Notes: generated by a model not told the origin, from the sequence alone. A stretch of DNA of 64,000 nt from Aphanomyces cochlioides (GCA_019828595.1 JAHQRK010000018.1:1116001-1180000), one strand, 5' to 3'; shown: positions 19,871 to 31,581, numbered from the stretch's first letter. Made by a program: numbers and translations.

Positions 19871-20878
19871 ATGATGCGACTGCCACTCCGCGGGACGACG
19901 GCGAGAACGACGGCTCGCTGTGTGAGTTCTGTAGCAGGATTGGGCGTTCCAGCCACACAGACTGCAGCACCGAAAGGTACTGTCGTTGTGATTACATCAG
20001 GGAAGGGTGGCGTTGGCAAGACAACTTGTGCTGCTAGCATCGGGTTCGGCCTCGCACAACTTGGCCATCGAACATGTCTGATTGACTTTGACATTGGCTT
20101 GCGCAACTTGGATATTCATCTGGGCTGTGAACGTCGTGTCATTTTCGACTTTATTCACGTCATTGATGGTAACTGCCGACTCAACCAAGCCTTGATCAAG
20201 GATAAGCGCTTGGACAAACTCTCGCTCTTGGCTGCGAGTCAAACCCGCGACAAGACTGCGTTGACAGAAGACGGCGTTGCGAAGGTGTGACTTCATTGAC
20301 GTGATGGACGCTCGATTGAAATTTTGCTAGGTCTTGGATGAACTCAAGACGCAATTCGACTACATTGTGTGCGATTCCCCTGCTGGAATTGAATCTGGAG
20401 CGCACCACGCCATGTATTTCGCTGATGAAGCCATAATTGTGACGAATCCAGAGCTCTCCTCCTGCCGCGACTCGGACAAGATGATTGGATTCATCGCGAG
20501 CAAGTCTCTTCGTGCCCAAGAAGGCCGTTCGCCTGTGAGACAGTCTTTGCTTATCAATCGTTTCGATGCCTCTCGCGCTGCCAAGGACGATTGTCTCTCC
20601 GTCGAGGTTGGTAGTATCTCTTCCCCATTGAATCCAATATTTCCAACTAGGATATTCAAGAAATGCTGGCGCTTCCCCTCGTCGGTGTGATTCCAGAAAG
20701 CACTCAAGTCCTCAATGCATCCAACATGGGCCAGCCTGTGATTGCAACCAAGGGCGATCGAGCCGCAATCGCATTCGAAGACACTGTCGCGCGCTTCCTT
20801 GGCGAAGACCGTCCGATGAAATTCCTTACACCCGAGAGCAGTGGCGCGATGGGTCTATTTGGCCGTCTCTTTGGCTAA
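19871..20878 (+). CDS. minD: MinD, mitochondrial division-site ATPase
   Basis: Three exons: 19871-20284, 20331-20606, 20651-20878 (introns 46 and 44 bp), 305 residues. The first 35 residues are Arg/Thr/Ala-rich without acids, a likely mitochondrial presequence. The deviant Walker A SGKGGVGKTT lies at about 43-52; others are DFDIGLRNLD, CDSPAGIESGA and LPLVGVIPESTQVLNASNMG. The end, GAMGLFGRLFG, fits the amphipathic membrane-targeting helix of bacterial MinD. In bacteria MinD with MinC places the FtsZ ring. Mitochondrial Min proteins are known from stramenopiles and a few other protists. Stops of this gene and KLHDC4 are only 18 bp apart. Confidence 0.95.
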
Positions 20879-20896
20879 CTTCTATTAAGACATCTC

Positions 20897-23509
20897 TCAA
20901 CGACGACTTGTCTCTCGTCCTCCTTTCTTGGCCGCTTTCTTCTCCTTGTGTTCTTCTTCGGCCTTCTTCTGCTCGGCTTCGAGTTCGTTCAATCGTTCCA
21001 AAACTATCACCGCAAGTCAACACACAATTGTTCAACGGAGAGTTTTACTTGGTAGCAGTTCGTTGTAGCGCACTTCTGCCAAAGCAAAGCCTTCGCGCTT
21101 GATGTCTTTGACACTGAGCTGTCGTTCAAACGTGTCAGGCAAGAGAGCGACTTGTTTTGCCCAGTGGTCGGCCGTCCGTGCAAAAAAATCCCGCAAGTTT
21201 TCGCCAGGCTGTGGGGTCTGCGACTCGTCTGCAAGTTGGAGTTGATCTTGTAGCTCTTCGATTTCAGCACGAAGAGCTTTGCTACAAAGGACGCTCAGAG
21301 ACAAACGGCAAGGCGATACGTACCGATCGTTCTTCTTTTTCTTCTTTTTCTTCTCGACATTGCCATCAAGGACGTCGACGGCACGCGCTACGGCGAGCGA
21401 TGCTTCACTGACAACCTACATAACCCATGAAGCCATTCCAAAGTTAGAGAAATGCGCACCGGTGCCGGTTTGGCCTCTTCTTCGACTTCATCAACAGGCT
21501 CAATGTATTCTGTAAACTCTTCCTCGTCGTCATCATCGTCATCGTCCTCATCGTCATCGAGAGTGCTGTCTTCAGTGTCGCTCACGTCACCCTTCCACAT
21601 TTGTTCGGCCATGGTTCCAGGTAAGATTTCCACCCATTCATCCATGCGCTTCAAGTCGAGCGACCTGGAATCCATCGGTCGTCATTATCATGGCGCTCCA
21701 TTGACACACGTACCAGCAGTCGTCGAGTGTGATTTCACGGTCGCCGTCTTCCAGAACGCCGCCGTAAACATAAAACGTATTGCCACGGACGATCAACGCA
21801 GGGTTGATACGTGGAAGCGGCATGCGTTGTGGAGGAGCCGCAGGTTCTTCTTCCGCGTTGGCCGCAACGCTTGCTTCTGTGGTATCAGTCGTCGATGGAG
21901 CAAGCAACGCCTCAACTTCATCGACTTCTTCTTCTTTCGATTCTTCCTCAAGCGCAATGTCAGCTTCGACGACTGGTTCCTCGGACTTTTCTTCTTCCTT
22001 CTCTTCTTCGTCGTCATCAATGTAGACAATCGTGCCGTCTTCACCAACATATCCGAATTGGTTCTGTCGCTTAGCCTCCTCTTTCGCCTGCAATGATCTT
22101 AGCAATGTCGTAGCCTAAGCTGTACCACCTCTTCTTCGTCCTCAGCGTCGCTGTCTCCATCAGATGGGCTGTCGTCATCGTCATCGACGTCGTCATCATC
22201 GTCAACGTTGCCATTGTCGGCGACCTTTTTCTTGCGGCGGCGTTTGCCAGGCTCTTTCTTGCTGCGTAGTTTGTACTCGTACCAGCGCTTGCGTTCCATG
22301 TCGTAGGCAAACATGTCATTGTAAAACACACTCTTGAGTTCATGGCGTCGACCTTCTTCGTCAAAAACGCCACCAAACAAGATCGCTCGGTTCTTGTAGA
22401 CCGTCATGGTTGCACCACTTCGAGGAGTTGGTGGGTGGCCCTTTCGAGATAGCTAAATACCATTCAGGTAAGGCATTTTCAGGACGCCATAGTACCCTTT
22501 CCCACGTTGGGTCTTGATTCTTTATGATGGGAGCCATGTGGAGGGCCCAAATGTCCGTGTACACTTTGCCTTCGGCCTTCTCGCCCACGTTTTTCACTTT
22601 GGCATATCCTCCGTACATGAAAATCGTGTCGGTCGATGACATGACAGCCAACTAAACAAGCCCAAAACTTCGTCATTGCAAGGCGAGGCTATGGTCTTAC
22701 CTGACAGCCACTGCGAGGAGCTGGAGTGGCTTTATGGACTGGAAATGTGATCTTTTTCCACTTTAAATCAGCAAAGTTGAATAGAAACAAGTCGTTGAAC
22801 CACCTACGTGCAACATAGCTCGTAAGAAATTGAATGAACGATGGAAATTTACTTGGTTTCACGCGCAGCTTCGTAAAAGCCCCCAAAGACGACGAGATAA
22901 TTGCGCCACACAGTCATACGATGACCACTTCGAGGTGACGGACCACCCTTGCCTTCCAAGCATTCCCACGAGTTCGTCTTGAGGTCCAATCTCCACAAGT
23001 CCTACATTAAAGTGAGTGAGAATTACGACACACACCATGCGTACTCTGTAATGGTAGAATTGGTCTGCCGTGGCAAATTCTCCGCCAAAAATATACAAGT
23101 GGTCGCGGTAGACAACTGATTGGTGGCTGCAACGCGGCGGTGGTGTGTTCGGTGACGAGATGAGTTTCCACTCATTTGCTTCGAGGTTCCATCGGTAGAG
23201 TTCGTTGTAGCAAACGTTGCATTCACCGTCGAAATATTCACCGCCGAACATGAGCAGTTCGCCATTGACCATCGAACTGAGAGAAAAATTGGCGCGTGGA
23301 GACGGTTGTGAAGTTGGTACAATCGTGATGGCAACTTTGGCTGCATCTTTCTTCATAAACTCTTGCAAAATGGCTTCAATATCTTCTTCACCGGCATCTT
23401 TCGCTTCTTTTGACGCTTTCTTCTTGTTGATCTTTTGCTGTTTGAGCTCCTGACGTGCCTTCTTTTCCTCTTTCTTGACCGCGGTCGTCTTCTTGTCTTT
23501 CTTCGCCAT
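20897..23509 (-). CDS. KLHDC4-like kelch-repeat protein
   Basis: Ten exons on the minus strand: 23509-23045, 23001-22853, 22803-22701, 22651-22496, 22452-22129, 22087-21714, 21664-21460, 21415-21324, 21281-21049, 21003-20897 (introns 41-49 bp), 735 residues. A Lys-rich start (MAKKDKKTTAVKKEEKK) precedes kelch blades with LLMFGGEYFDGE, LYIFGGEFATADQFYHY, LVVFGGFYEAARETK, IFMYGGYAK, AILFGGVFDEEG and FYVYGGVLEDG. The GEYFDG/QFYHY motifs and PRSG turns are specific to KLHDC4. Long Asp/Glu-rich insertions (21530-21600, 22150-22210) and a basic C-terminal helix follow. Function in protists unknown; probably a nuclear scaffold. TCCGGATA motifs lie at 23515 and 23559 upstream. Confidence 0.92.
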
Positions 23510-23529
23510 GACCTGTCCGGATATGCTTA

Positions 23530-23874
23530 TTATTTATTGGTTGTTGGGGCCATTGAAAATCCGGATAAAGATTCAAACCCGACTTCAAACTGGTGCAGTC
23601 CATCGTCCACCGCTTGCGATCTTTCTCTCTCTCTTGCCGCTTCCTCTGCTGTAACTTCTGAGCTTGGATTTGGCATCGCCATGTCATCCTCAGTCGATTG
23701 AGATCGTAGCCAATGAAATTTTCTCCACGAGGCAGTCGGTGGCAGATAATTGCCGATCGGAAAGCTCATGGATCGACCTTCGAACTTGAAGTTCAAGAAG
23801 AAAAAATGAAGCCGACCAAACTCAGGTTTTGGGTTCTTCTCTAGCTCGTCAGTGGCGTAGAGAGCTTCACTCAT
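23530..23874 (-). CDS. Small hypothetical protein (uncertain)
   Basis: An ATG-initiated 114-residue frame (MSEALYATDELEKNPKPEFG...). It begins with a plausible folded segment rich in aromatic residues (HFFFLNFKFEGRSMSFPIGN) and ends in a charged Ser/Glu tail that overlaps the TCCGGATA promoter motifs of KLHDC4. I do not recognise it. The strand agrees with KLHDC4, 20 bp downstream, so it would be a tandem neighbour with almost no gap. Confidence 0.35.
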   Translation of the reverse strand: MSEALYATDELEKNPKPEFGRLHFFFLNFKFEGRSMSFPIGNYLPPTASWRKFHWLRSQSTEDDMAMPNPSSEVTAEEAARERERSQAVDDGLHQFEVGFESLSGFSMAPTTNK

Positions 23875-24568
23875 CTGCAGAGGCCTCCTGGGAAAAGCAG
23901 CGTCGAAGAAGCCGCAGGGAATCAATGGCGTTTAACAATCCTCCACACAAATCCGTTCATTTTGTTAACCTATTCAGCCATTTATATTGCCTTTTAGCCA
24001 ATAAAATACAAGTAAATTGAAGTAGATTTTTTTTATTGGCTGAAATGATAGATTATTGTCTTTTTCACTGAAATTTGTATTTTTGACAAAAAATTGAAAT
24101 ATTCGCAAATACTATTCAGGTATAGTGAGTTCAAGTGTAATGTGAAAGTACATTCAATAAAGTAAAGTTTTGAATGTGTGTTTTGTGTGTGTTTTGTCAA
24201 GAAGACAAATACTCGATTCTGATTGGCTATAGATTTCAAATAGATTTGGAAAAATAGATACATTTTTCACCCCGTTCACAATTTAGAGTGTATGTAACAA
24301 TATTAGCCAATCAAATATTATTATCATCCCCATACAAAAAAGGTTCTGATTGTGTAGACATGAACTGCGTCCATCATGGCAGGCGGCCCGTCGTGCAAAG
24401 ACTCGGCGCGCTGTCCATGGAAGCGAATAAAGAGGGAGAGGAAAGGGACGATGCTGTAGATCGGCCTTGGAACAAACTGCAGCTTGCTTAGGTGAGAGGA
24501 AGAAAAGCACACTTTGTAATATTAATGTAACGGTGCGTATAGTTCCAGTGAAAATATGAACTTTGACG
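23875..24568. promoter_or_regulatory. AT-rich gap with paired CCAAT boxes upstream of membralin
   Basis: 694 bp of mostly AT-rich DNA. TTTAGCCAATAAAA (23993-24006) and TTTTATTGGCTGAAA (24031-24045) form an inverted pair; single boxes occur near 24218 (TGATTGGCTATA) and 24303 (TAGCCAATCAAA). No gene seen. Confidence 0.45.
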
Positions 24569-26241
24569 ATGGAGCCCGCATGGAGCCCACTCCTGATTTT
24601 GAAACTTCAACAAGTGAACGCTGAGGTACGTGACACCGACGACCGCGCGCCGATTCAGCGCGACGCTGTAGATACAAATGGAACAAATCTTCTTTCGGAT
24701 GCATGTCCGCGTGAGTCGGATGCTCTCGCGCATCGCGGGAGGCAAGGTATGTCACCCTCTTTTCTCCGACATGGACCACGTTGACTCACGACAACTAGAC
24801 ACGAATCGCACTCGAGACGGCGTTGTTTATGGCGGCGACGACCATGCTTGCTTTGATGCTTGTTTTGCATCTCAACTTTGTCAGGTACTGGAACGACTCA
24901 TGTTGTTGGAAGTCTCACTGAAGTACAGCCCGAGCGGACAAGCCGGATGTTTTGCACAATATATGCCGGCAGCACTTCCTCCGCTCATCCGTGTCGATAT
25001 TGAGCCAGATCCAACGTGGATTCATCCCATGGTACGTGAGATGGACTTAACTTCTTGCGTTAATCGACGTAGGGACAAGTTCTGAGCCGCATTTTGAACA
25101 AGCAGAATCGGAATTCGTTCGTATTTGCGGCACACAAAGGCCTCATGGCCTTGTTGGAGTACCCGAACGCCACGGACCATACGATGCCAGTTGTGCAAGT
25201 TTCGATTCCGTTGTCGAGCGACTGCTTTGGCGTCAAACATTTCGGCCATTCGCCGATCTGGAGTGTGTTTCTTGGCAAAGTTGTCGGTTTCGACACGATT
25301 CTTATCAACCAGTTTATCGCTCTGGCCGACGGCAAAGGTTTCCTCCGCAATGAATTCTCCAAAGACACGTACAATCTCAACTACGCGAGCGAGTTTCAAT
25401 CGACGACCGCGACGGTAAGCTCTCCCTGAAATCTACGTCCAACTAAGTGGAATTTGTTTAGATTTATTCCCGCGCAGCGTTCAAAGTCGGTGTCTTCTTC
25501 ACGATCCTCTTCCTTTTCTTCAGCACAACAACTCTTGTCTCGTTCATTTTGCGAGAAACCCAGCAGCGCATGCTTCGCTTTACCTGTTTGTTCCGATGCG
25601 ATGACCTTCACGTCTCACATTGTCATTTCCTTAGTGGCTCTTCAGCATCACATTCGCCATCGCATGCCGTACGTTAAGCTCGTCTTCAGCCACATCATCG
25701 AGTCGCTCGTGTTTGTCCCCATCATGGTCCGCGATCCTCACTCGTCTAAATCCCACACTATGAGCTCATTAGGTCGGCATGCTCTTCTTCCTCTTCGAGT
25801 TCTTCAAGGATCGATTGTTGGCATTCATGGTGATGTCCCTTGTATGGCTCTGCGAACTCTACTCGGTCATCTGGTATGCTGTCTCTTCGAACATGATCTC
25901 ATGGCTTTGCTCGTTCGAGTAGCGTCCGCACGTGGCTCTCGCTGACGTTCTTTCCAGCTCTCTTTCTGAGCTACTTTGCGATGTTTCACATCTACTTTTT
26001 CTGCTTTCCATTTGGCTTTTCATATATTGCGCTCTGGACGACGACAACGTTTTTGTTGCAGGTCATGCTCTTCTTCCTCAATCGATTTGAGCTCCCCGCC
26101 CTTCGCGATGGAGTCATCTCAGCCCAAGTCCCACGCCAATTTGTTCTCTCTCCAGGTAGGCAGGAATCTCCCGCACAAATCTGACGGTGGGTGGCTCTAG
26201 TCGAGCAATACGGCAGCGGCACCGCCCGACGTGGTCATTAA
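24569..26241 (+). CDS. Membralin (TMEM259) family ER membrane protein
   Basis: Ten exons: 24569-24625, 24672-24746, 24799-24884, 24929-25031, 25073-25414, 25462-25585, 25635-25726, 25773-25873, 25923-26155, 26201-26241 (introns 41-52 bp), 417 residues. The order follows membralin: a short N-terminus, a first membrane helix (LFMAATTMLALMLVLHLNFV), a lumenal domain with SSDCFGVKHFG, VGFDTILINQF and GKGFLRNEFSKDTYN, then five or more hydrophobic helices with LFEFFKDRLLAF and LNRFELPAL. Animal membralin works in ER-associated degradation. A seeming frameshift near 24890 is resolved by the 44-bp intron 24885-24928. The stop is 6 bp from that of the opposing gene. Confidence 0.88.
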
Positions 26242-26247
26242 CTTATT

Positions 26248-27957
26248 TTAATACGAGACCAATTCATCCCACAAAGCGTCAACTAACGCGTCAGCGGCCT
26301 CGTTAGCCTCGACGCATGCAAACAATTCCCAAGCGGCGTACCGCTGCCTGCAGTCCTGTAAAACAAGTCACTAGTCAATATTTGCGTACCCATAGATGTA
26401 AATCATGGTTCCATCGACTTCATCGCAGATCATTTGCTTTGTCTGTGACTGGCACACCATTGCTTCGGGACGAAAGATGGAATACCGCGATGACAAGAGC
26501 GCGACATCCATTGTAGGCACTGCGCTATCAATTTTCAAGAGTGGATCTTCGCTTGGAAATGGCAGCTTGGTCGGCTGAACTGTCACCTTTGATCGAACTA
26601 CTCGGTGCAACGCCTGGCATCTCAAAGTTAAATCCACAGTCGATGCGCTCTGAACCTACGTCTGACCTGTCAAAATCTGCACGCATGCGTTCGATTTCGT
26701 CGACAAATCGACGATGCACTGCCGTTGCTATGCCTTGGCATCGATGCAAAACTGCTTGGGCGACCCTATCGAATGCGACGACGTGATACCATTGAGTTTG
26801 ATAGTCGTGTTTGTTTTCATCGACGTCAATGGATTTCTGGATATTTTCCAGTAATTCCTATTACGATCTTTTTTCGGGCATGGTGTTACATCACAGTGCT
26901 TACCCTTGATGCAGAGGCAGCTGCATCTATGGCTGAGGCGGAAGCTCCATCGTGTCGTGGGAAGAGTAAATAAAGGGACCACTTCTCATCATGAGCATTA
27001 TAAAGGAGCGAAACGACGTACAGGACCGATCGAAATTCTGAGTAAATCATGAGGTTGAGAATCAACGTGGAAAGCTTGTGGCATTGAGGTGGACGGCTCT
27101 TCAGAATTGCCTTTAGATGTTTCCAATGAGTGTTTGGGCGTGGGTAAGTTACCAAATACAATTTGCCATTGAGCTAATAGGTAGGTTTGCGGTGCGTCCA
27201 GCTCTGAATGCACGACGTAGGATCTAGAACGAGTTCAGAACACTCTGACAGCATGCAAAATACTGCCAAAAGAGAACGTGGCCTACACATGACTGAGGTA
27301 GAGTTGGGTATTCAAATCTCTCGACAGGTATAATACCTCTGGTGGTGGCGATGAAAAGGGTCCATGCAATCGGATCTGACGTTAGGAGGTTCAAAATTTG
27401 ATGCAACCGAGTCAATTTACCATCGTGTCTATATCTACATGCTTGGATGGAATACCGCGAGGAAAAAGAAAGCTGATCACACTATCGACCATGCTTCTTT
27501 CTTTCCGTGAGTTAAGTTGATTCATGGCAAGAGTGATCAAACCTGCGTCGAAGCATCGAAACAGAGCCGTGCATGTGCTGTTCAATTTGGTTTTATCCCA
27601 TTTCTCAAGTTTGATTCCCGGTGGCCCGAAGTCAGAGTTGAGGACACTCACAGTACGTTGCGCACATGCTTTCAGATAGTTAGCATGGTACTTTTCTTTC
27701 ATGCAGAGTAGCACAAAGAGTAGATCTCCTTGATCCACGTAACCTGCATGGACTTGCATCTTTAACATGGCATGCTCCACGCATTCCAAGAAGAGTGTTC
27801 GGCATGCTCCAGCGGCTGCAGCAAACATTCCCCGCAATAACAAGAGCTCTTCATTGAGTTGTGGTGTTGCATGTACGAGATTGTCTTCTCCTTCTCGATG
27901 CATCACATCCAGGACCACAAATGCGAATCCCATCAACGTTGAAAATGCGATCTTCAT
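26248..27957 (-). CDS. Conserved-looking protein of unknown function, 454 aa
   Basis: Nine or ten exons on the minus strand: 27957-27421, 27375-27337, 27292-27264, 27223-27153, 27110-27022, 26981-26904, 26857-26667, 26620-26390, 26347-26248 (introns 40-46 bp; the one at 27111-27152 is a multiple of three and could be retained). All phases agree. The N-terminal 180 residues look like a folded alpha/beta domain (FVVLDVMHREGEDNLVHATP; LLFVLLCMKEKYHANYLKAC), the middle is linker-like, and the C-terminal half is helical (VHRRFVDEIERMRADFDRCQ; AWELFACVEANEAADALVDA). I do not recognise the family; a longin-type trafficking protein is a guess worth a profile search. Head-to-head with the WD40 gene over a 107-bp promoter containing two TCCGGATA-like motifs. 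Confidence 0.7.
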
Positions 27958-28064
27958 TTGAGTAATTTCCCGGATATATCGATATCTTTATCCGGAAAAC
28001 GAAGCGTTTCGCGCCTTTTTTGGCAGTTTCCTTTCTTTCGCCAGGCGGCAGCAACAAGAGCGCC

Positions 28065-31061
28065 ATGCAGGGTGCTGTGATCGAAGAGACGTCGCAGATG
28101 ATGCACCAGACGCCGATAAATGCTTATTGCTACAACTCAAAGGCCAGTTGCTTTGTTACATCAGGTATGACAACAACATGCTTGTAATTGTTGACACCAG
28201 TTGTGTGCCTCAGATGAAAAAGCACTCAAGTTGTGGAACTTGGAAGGAGAAATCCGAACAGTGAACCTCCCCCAACGAACGTCCTATTTGATTCAAACCA
28301 TTGAATTCATTCCATCCCGGAACATCTACATGGCGAGTGCGTTGGATGGTACTCTGCGATTTTATGACGACAATATTGTCGAGCTTGCCAGTATTTTCAC
28401 CCACCGAGCGACGATCCTCTGTCTTGTATTCGACGAGCCACGAAGTCGTATTATATCAGGAGGCATTGACGGTTGTGGCGCATGGCTGCTCCGTGGTAAG
28501 GACACAGAAGGGTACGTCAAATGCCGTTGATGCAATAAATGTATCGTCGTAGCTACGATGAATCGCATGTCATGCGCAACCCCGCTTACCAAGTAGCACC
28601 CCTCGACTTGCTGAGCAAAACAGGGACGACGTGGGTACGGCGGATGAAACTAGATGACGAAGGTTCCAGATTACTTGTCCTCTCTGAGAACTCAATATTT
28701 GTTTTCAACCTACTCGACGGTACCCTTGCAGACACATACAAGAAGCTTGTCAAAAGTAAGAATGGGGCGGTCACAGATTTTCTCGTTTTCAAAAAGAAAT
28801 CAATAATTGCGAGTTGCATGGACGGCTCCATCTATGTCATCACAATATATCCACGGTCGACTGTTGCCGTCTTCAAAGAGCACACCAAGACAGTGACTTC
28901 TCTAGCACTTGATCCCGTGTCGGGCCTTCTTTTTTCAAGGTACCTGTTATTGTGGAATTCAATCTTACCAAACTTCTAGTTCACTCGACACAAGTGTACG
29001 TATGTGGGATGTTGACTTACTTCGAAACGTACATCATCTTCGCCTTGACACGCCACTTGTATCCCTCTTTCTTGTACCACAAACGAACCCTTTAACCTTC
29101 GTTTGCCAAGCACGTCAAGCCATGAAGGCTCTCACTCTCAAACACACATTGAAGGAGCACTCCACCCTCGCGTCATCCCTTGCCATTCTTATCCATCTCT
29201 CAACCCCTGGCAAATGTCCGCGACCTCCCCCAAAATCGAGTTTGCCCAAAGTTTCTCGCAAGACTACATCGATGCGAGTTGTCGCCGAGGCCTTGACAGA
29301 GCAACGGAAACCTGGCTCGCCTTCTGTTGTGCATGAGGAGCACGTGGTATCAATATGTCTTGACAAGAGCATTCGAATCTTTTCTGGTCCTGAGATGATC
29401 ACACCCTCGACAATATTTGTGCCAGAAGATGCCCAGGACGTGGTTGGTTTTGCCTTCAATGCCTTCCGCGACTTCCTGTATATCCTGATGCGAAAGCAAA
29501 TTCTCGTCTTTGACGTGGTTGAAGATATTGTCTCACCGGCATACGTCATTGACGTCGATAACCGATCTGTCAAGTCACTCACAGTCTGCCTCGAGGCACC
29601 TGTCTTCTACACACAGCCTCGAAAATCACAGCTTGCTTCACGCCGTCAGCTCAGCTCGATCGTGAAATCCATGCGGAATGACAAGCCCATGGAAGCCTGG
29701 TTGGTTTGTGGCACAGACAAAGGCGAACTCCTTTTCAGCTCAACTGCCCACTCAACACTCGATGAGGCGACTCCACAACAGGCGCATCCGTCGGCTGTCA
29801 CTATGTTATCGTTTACTTCACCCTCCACCCTTGTTAGCTTTGGAATGGACAAATCATTTGGATTCTGGCGAGTCACCCCAAGGGTAACTCGTGTAGGATC
29901 AATGGTGGTTGGCGACATTCCGTCATGTATTCAAGTTGCCCCAACGTCTCAGTTGCTCTTGTGCGGCTACGAAGATGGTCGCGTCGATTTGGTCGACTTC
30001 GCTCAAACTGAGGTATGTTCGATTCGGCTTCAATTCGACTGAGATCTGTAGCCTGTCCTGCACAGCTCAGACATAAACCACGCAGCTCTTGTGACGGCGG
30101 CAGACTTCGCTGATACTCTGCATATTGCCATTTCAACAAGCTTTGACATGACAATAAAAGTTTGGGATCACGAGAAGAACTTGCTACGAGAAGTTCAAAT
30201 GGCCGCACCACTCACGAGTTTGTGCTTTGCTAATCTCCGCACTGGAGACGTATTTGTCGGCATGCAGGCAAAGATGTTTTCGATTGCCGGAGTCGATATT
30301 CTCCCTGCCAAGCTACCCGCGCCCCGTGTTTCCCAAGAAGCACCGCAACGTCGAGAAATCCGCCCACTGGAGGTCGATACATTCGCTACGATTAGTGAGA
30401 CTGTGACTCAAGATGTGGTTCAAGTACACCACAGTTATCGTGAGACAGAGACGTTTGTTCCTGGAACAGTGGACACTCCTCAGCGTCAGTGGTCTCCAAC
30501 GAGAGTGCGGCGCCCCCCAAACGTACTCACACCCGATGTTGTGTTCTGCAATCCTCCAATATTGCGCCATAGCCCTATTAAAGAACCTGAAGTCAATCTT
30601 TGTCCTCGACCGCTCTCTGAGGACTGCGCATCTTCAGATCATGAGAGAGGAACGCCATTCTACGACAGCAGGAAGCTTGTCAAGCCACCGATGTAGGAAA
30701 AAGCGTCAATATCAAGTTTTCTAGTGACTCTTTTGTAGGCCATCGAGCGAGGCCATCACTCGGTTCAAGAATCGCAAGGATCGCATGCTTCATGCGAATC
30801 GCCATGGTAATTCTAGTCCCAAACCCATACCACCCACACAACAGCAGCAGCAGTTGGTATTGCGTTGATCTAAAACTGATTACACTTTGTAGGACACCCA
30901 CCGAACCGTCTGCTGCTGCTTTTAGTACAATCATACCCATGTTTAATGCAAGTCCCCGCCAGCATGTGCAACGAACCCCACGGAAACTTTGGAACGCAAT
31001 CGGCGCTGAAGATCGCCGTCTCATTGTTTTGCAGCGCACAGGCCAAACCATGGACAAGTAA
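28065..31061 (+). CDS. Large WD40-repeat protein
   Basis: Exons 28065-28164, 28214-28511, 28553-28939, 28980-30012, 30052-30692 and 30739 onward (introns 39-49 bp). About 850 residues of WD-type blades: SDEKALKLWNLEGE, LDGTLRFYDDNI, GGIDGCGAWLL, SSLDTSVRMWDVD, SFGMDKSFGFWRV, STSFDMTIKVWDHE. Around residues 380-450 there is a Pro/Ser-rich insertion. The end is unclear: exon 6 (SSEAITRFKNRKDRM...) and a well-formed terminal frame at 30894-31061 (RTPTEPS... QRTGQTMDK, stop) cannot be joined in phase by any GT-AG intron I can find. There may be a frameshift or an assembly error; otherwise the protein stops at about 30926. Specific family not recognised. Confidence 0.72.
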
Positions 31062-31073
31062 AATATTACTCAG

Positions 31074-31547
31074 TCACCCGACCAAAAGAACGGCAAGCGT
31101 GAAGAGAAGCAGGAGCCAAACGGAAACACCAGAAGTCACAGCAAAATTACAACCGCACCGCTGGACAGCAATTCGGATTTGATTTTTGCAGTCATCCCAG
31201 TATCCCGAAATTACTCCTGCTGGGTCGAATGTGTAGTCTACAACGAAGGTGTAAGCACAACAGTCATGACAAGTGTGTAAAGAGACACCTGGTGGCGTGT
31301 AGACACCATCGCAAGCTTTGTAGAGCGTGTCGATCAGCGGCTGGCATTTCGGTGCGCACTTGTTGGTCGTCGGGTCGCAAGACATGCACGAGCCAGGCGT
31401 GGTGCCGTCGCCCTGTGTATTGACTGCAGCTACAGCGTCCGCACAAGGCCCCCACGAGTTGCCTTGAGGCGTTGGGTTTGGAAACGAACTCGTGGCGTCG
31501 ACACCAAGCAGCGCGGTACCCACAAGCGCGGCAACGACACAGCGCAT
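31074..31547 (-). CDS. GPI-anchored Cys-rich secreted protein
   Basis: 157 residues. Signal peptide MRCVVAALVGTALLGVDA, a mature domain with twelve cysteines (spacings include CMSC, KCAPKC, HTCHDCC, RCGC), and a C-terminal hydrophobic tail (SVWLLLLFTLAVLLVG) with no following charge, as in a GPI-attachment signal. Even cysteine number and small size suggest a disulfide-bonded surface protein. Family unknown. The ATG at 31547 directly gives the signal peptide. Stop codon 12 bp from the end of the WD40 gene. Confidence 0.82.
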   Translation of the reverse strand: MRCVVAALVGTALLGVDATSSFPNPTPQGNSWGPCADAVAAVNTQGDGTTPGSCMSCDPTTNKCAPKCQPLIDTLYKACDGVYTPPGVSLHTCHDCCAYTFVVDYTFDPAGVISGYWDDCKNQIRIAVQRCGCNFAVTSGVSVWLLLLFTLAVLLVG

Positions 31548-31581
31548 CCGAAAAATGAAATGTATATTTTTAGACACGAGT

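Noticed and set aside
21452..22096. Ser/Phe-rich plus-strand frame with poly-Ser
   Set aside because: Antisense of the Asp/Glu-rich insertions of KLHDC4.
24885..24928. Apparent one-base frameshift in membralin after the first membrane helix
   Set aside because: A 44-bp GT...ACAG intron with correct phase explains it and gives the family-like sequence LHLNFV-SPSGQAGCF.
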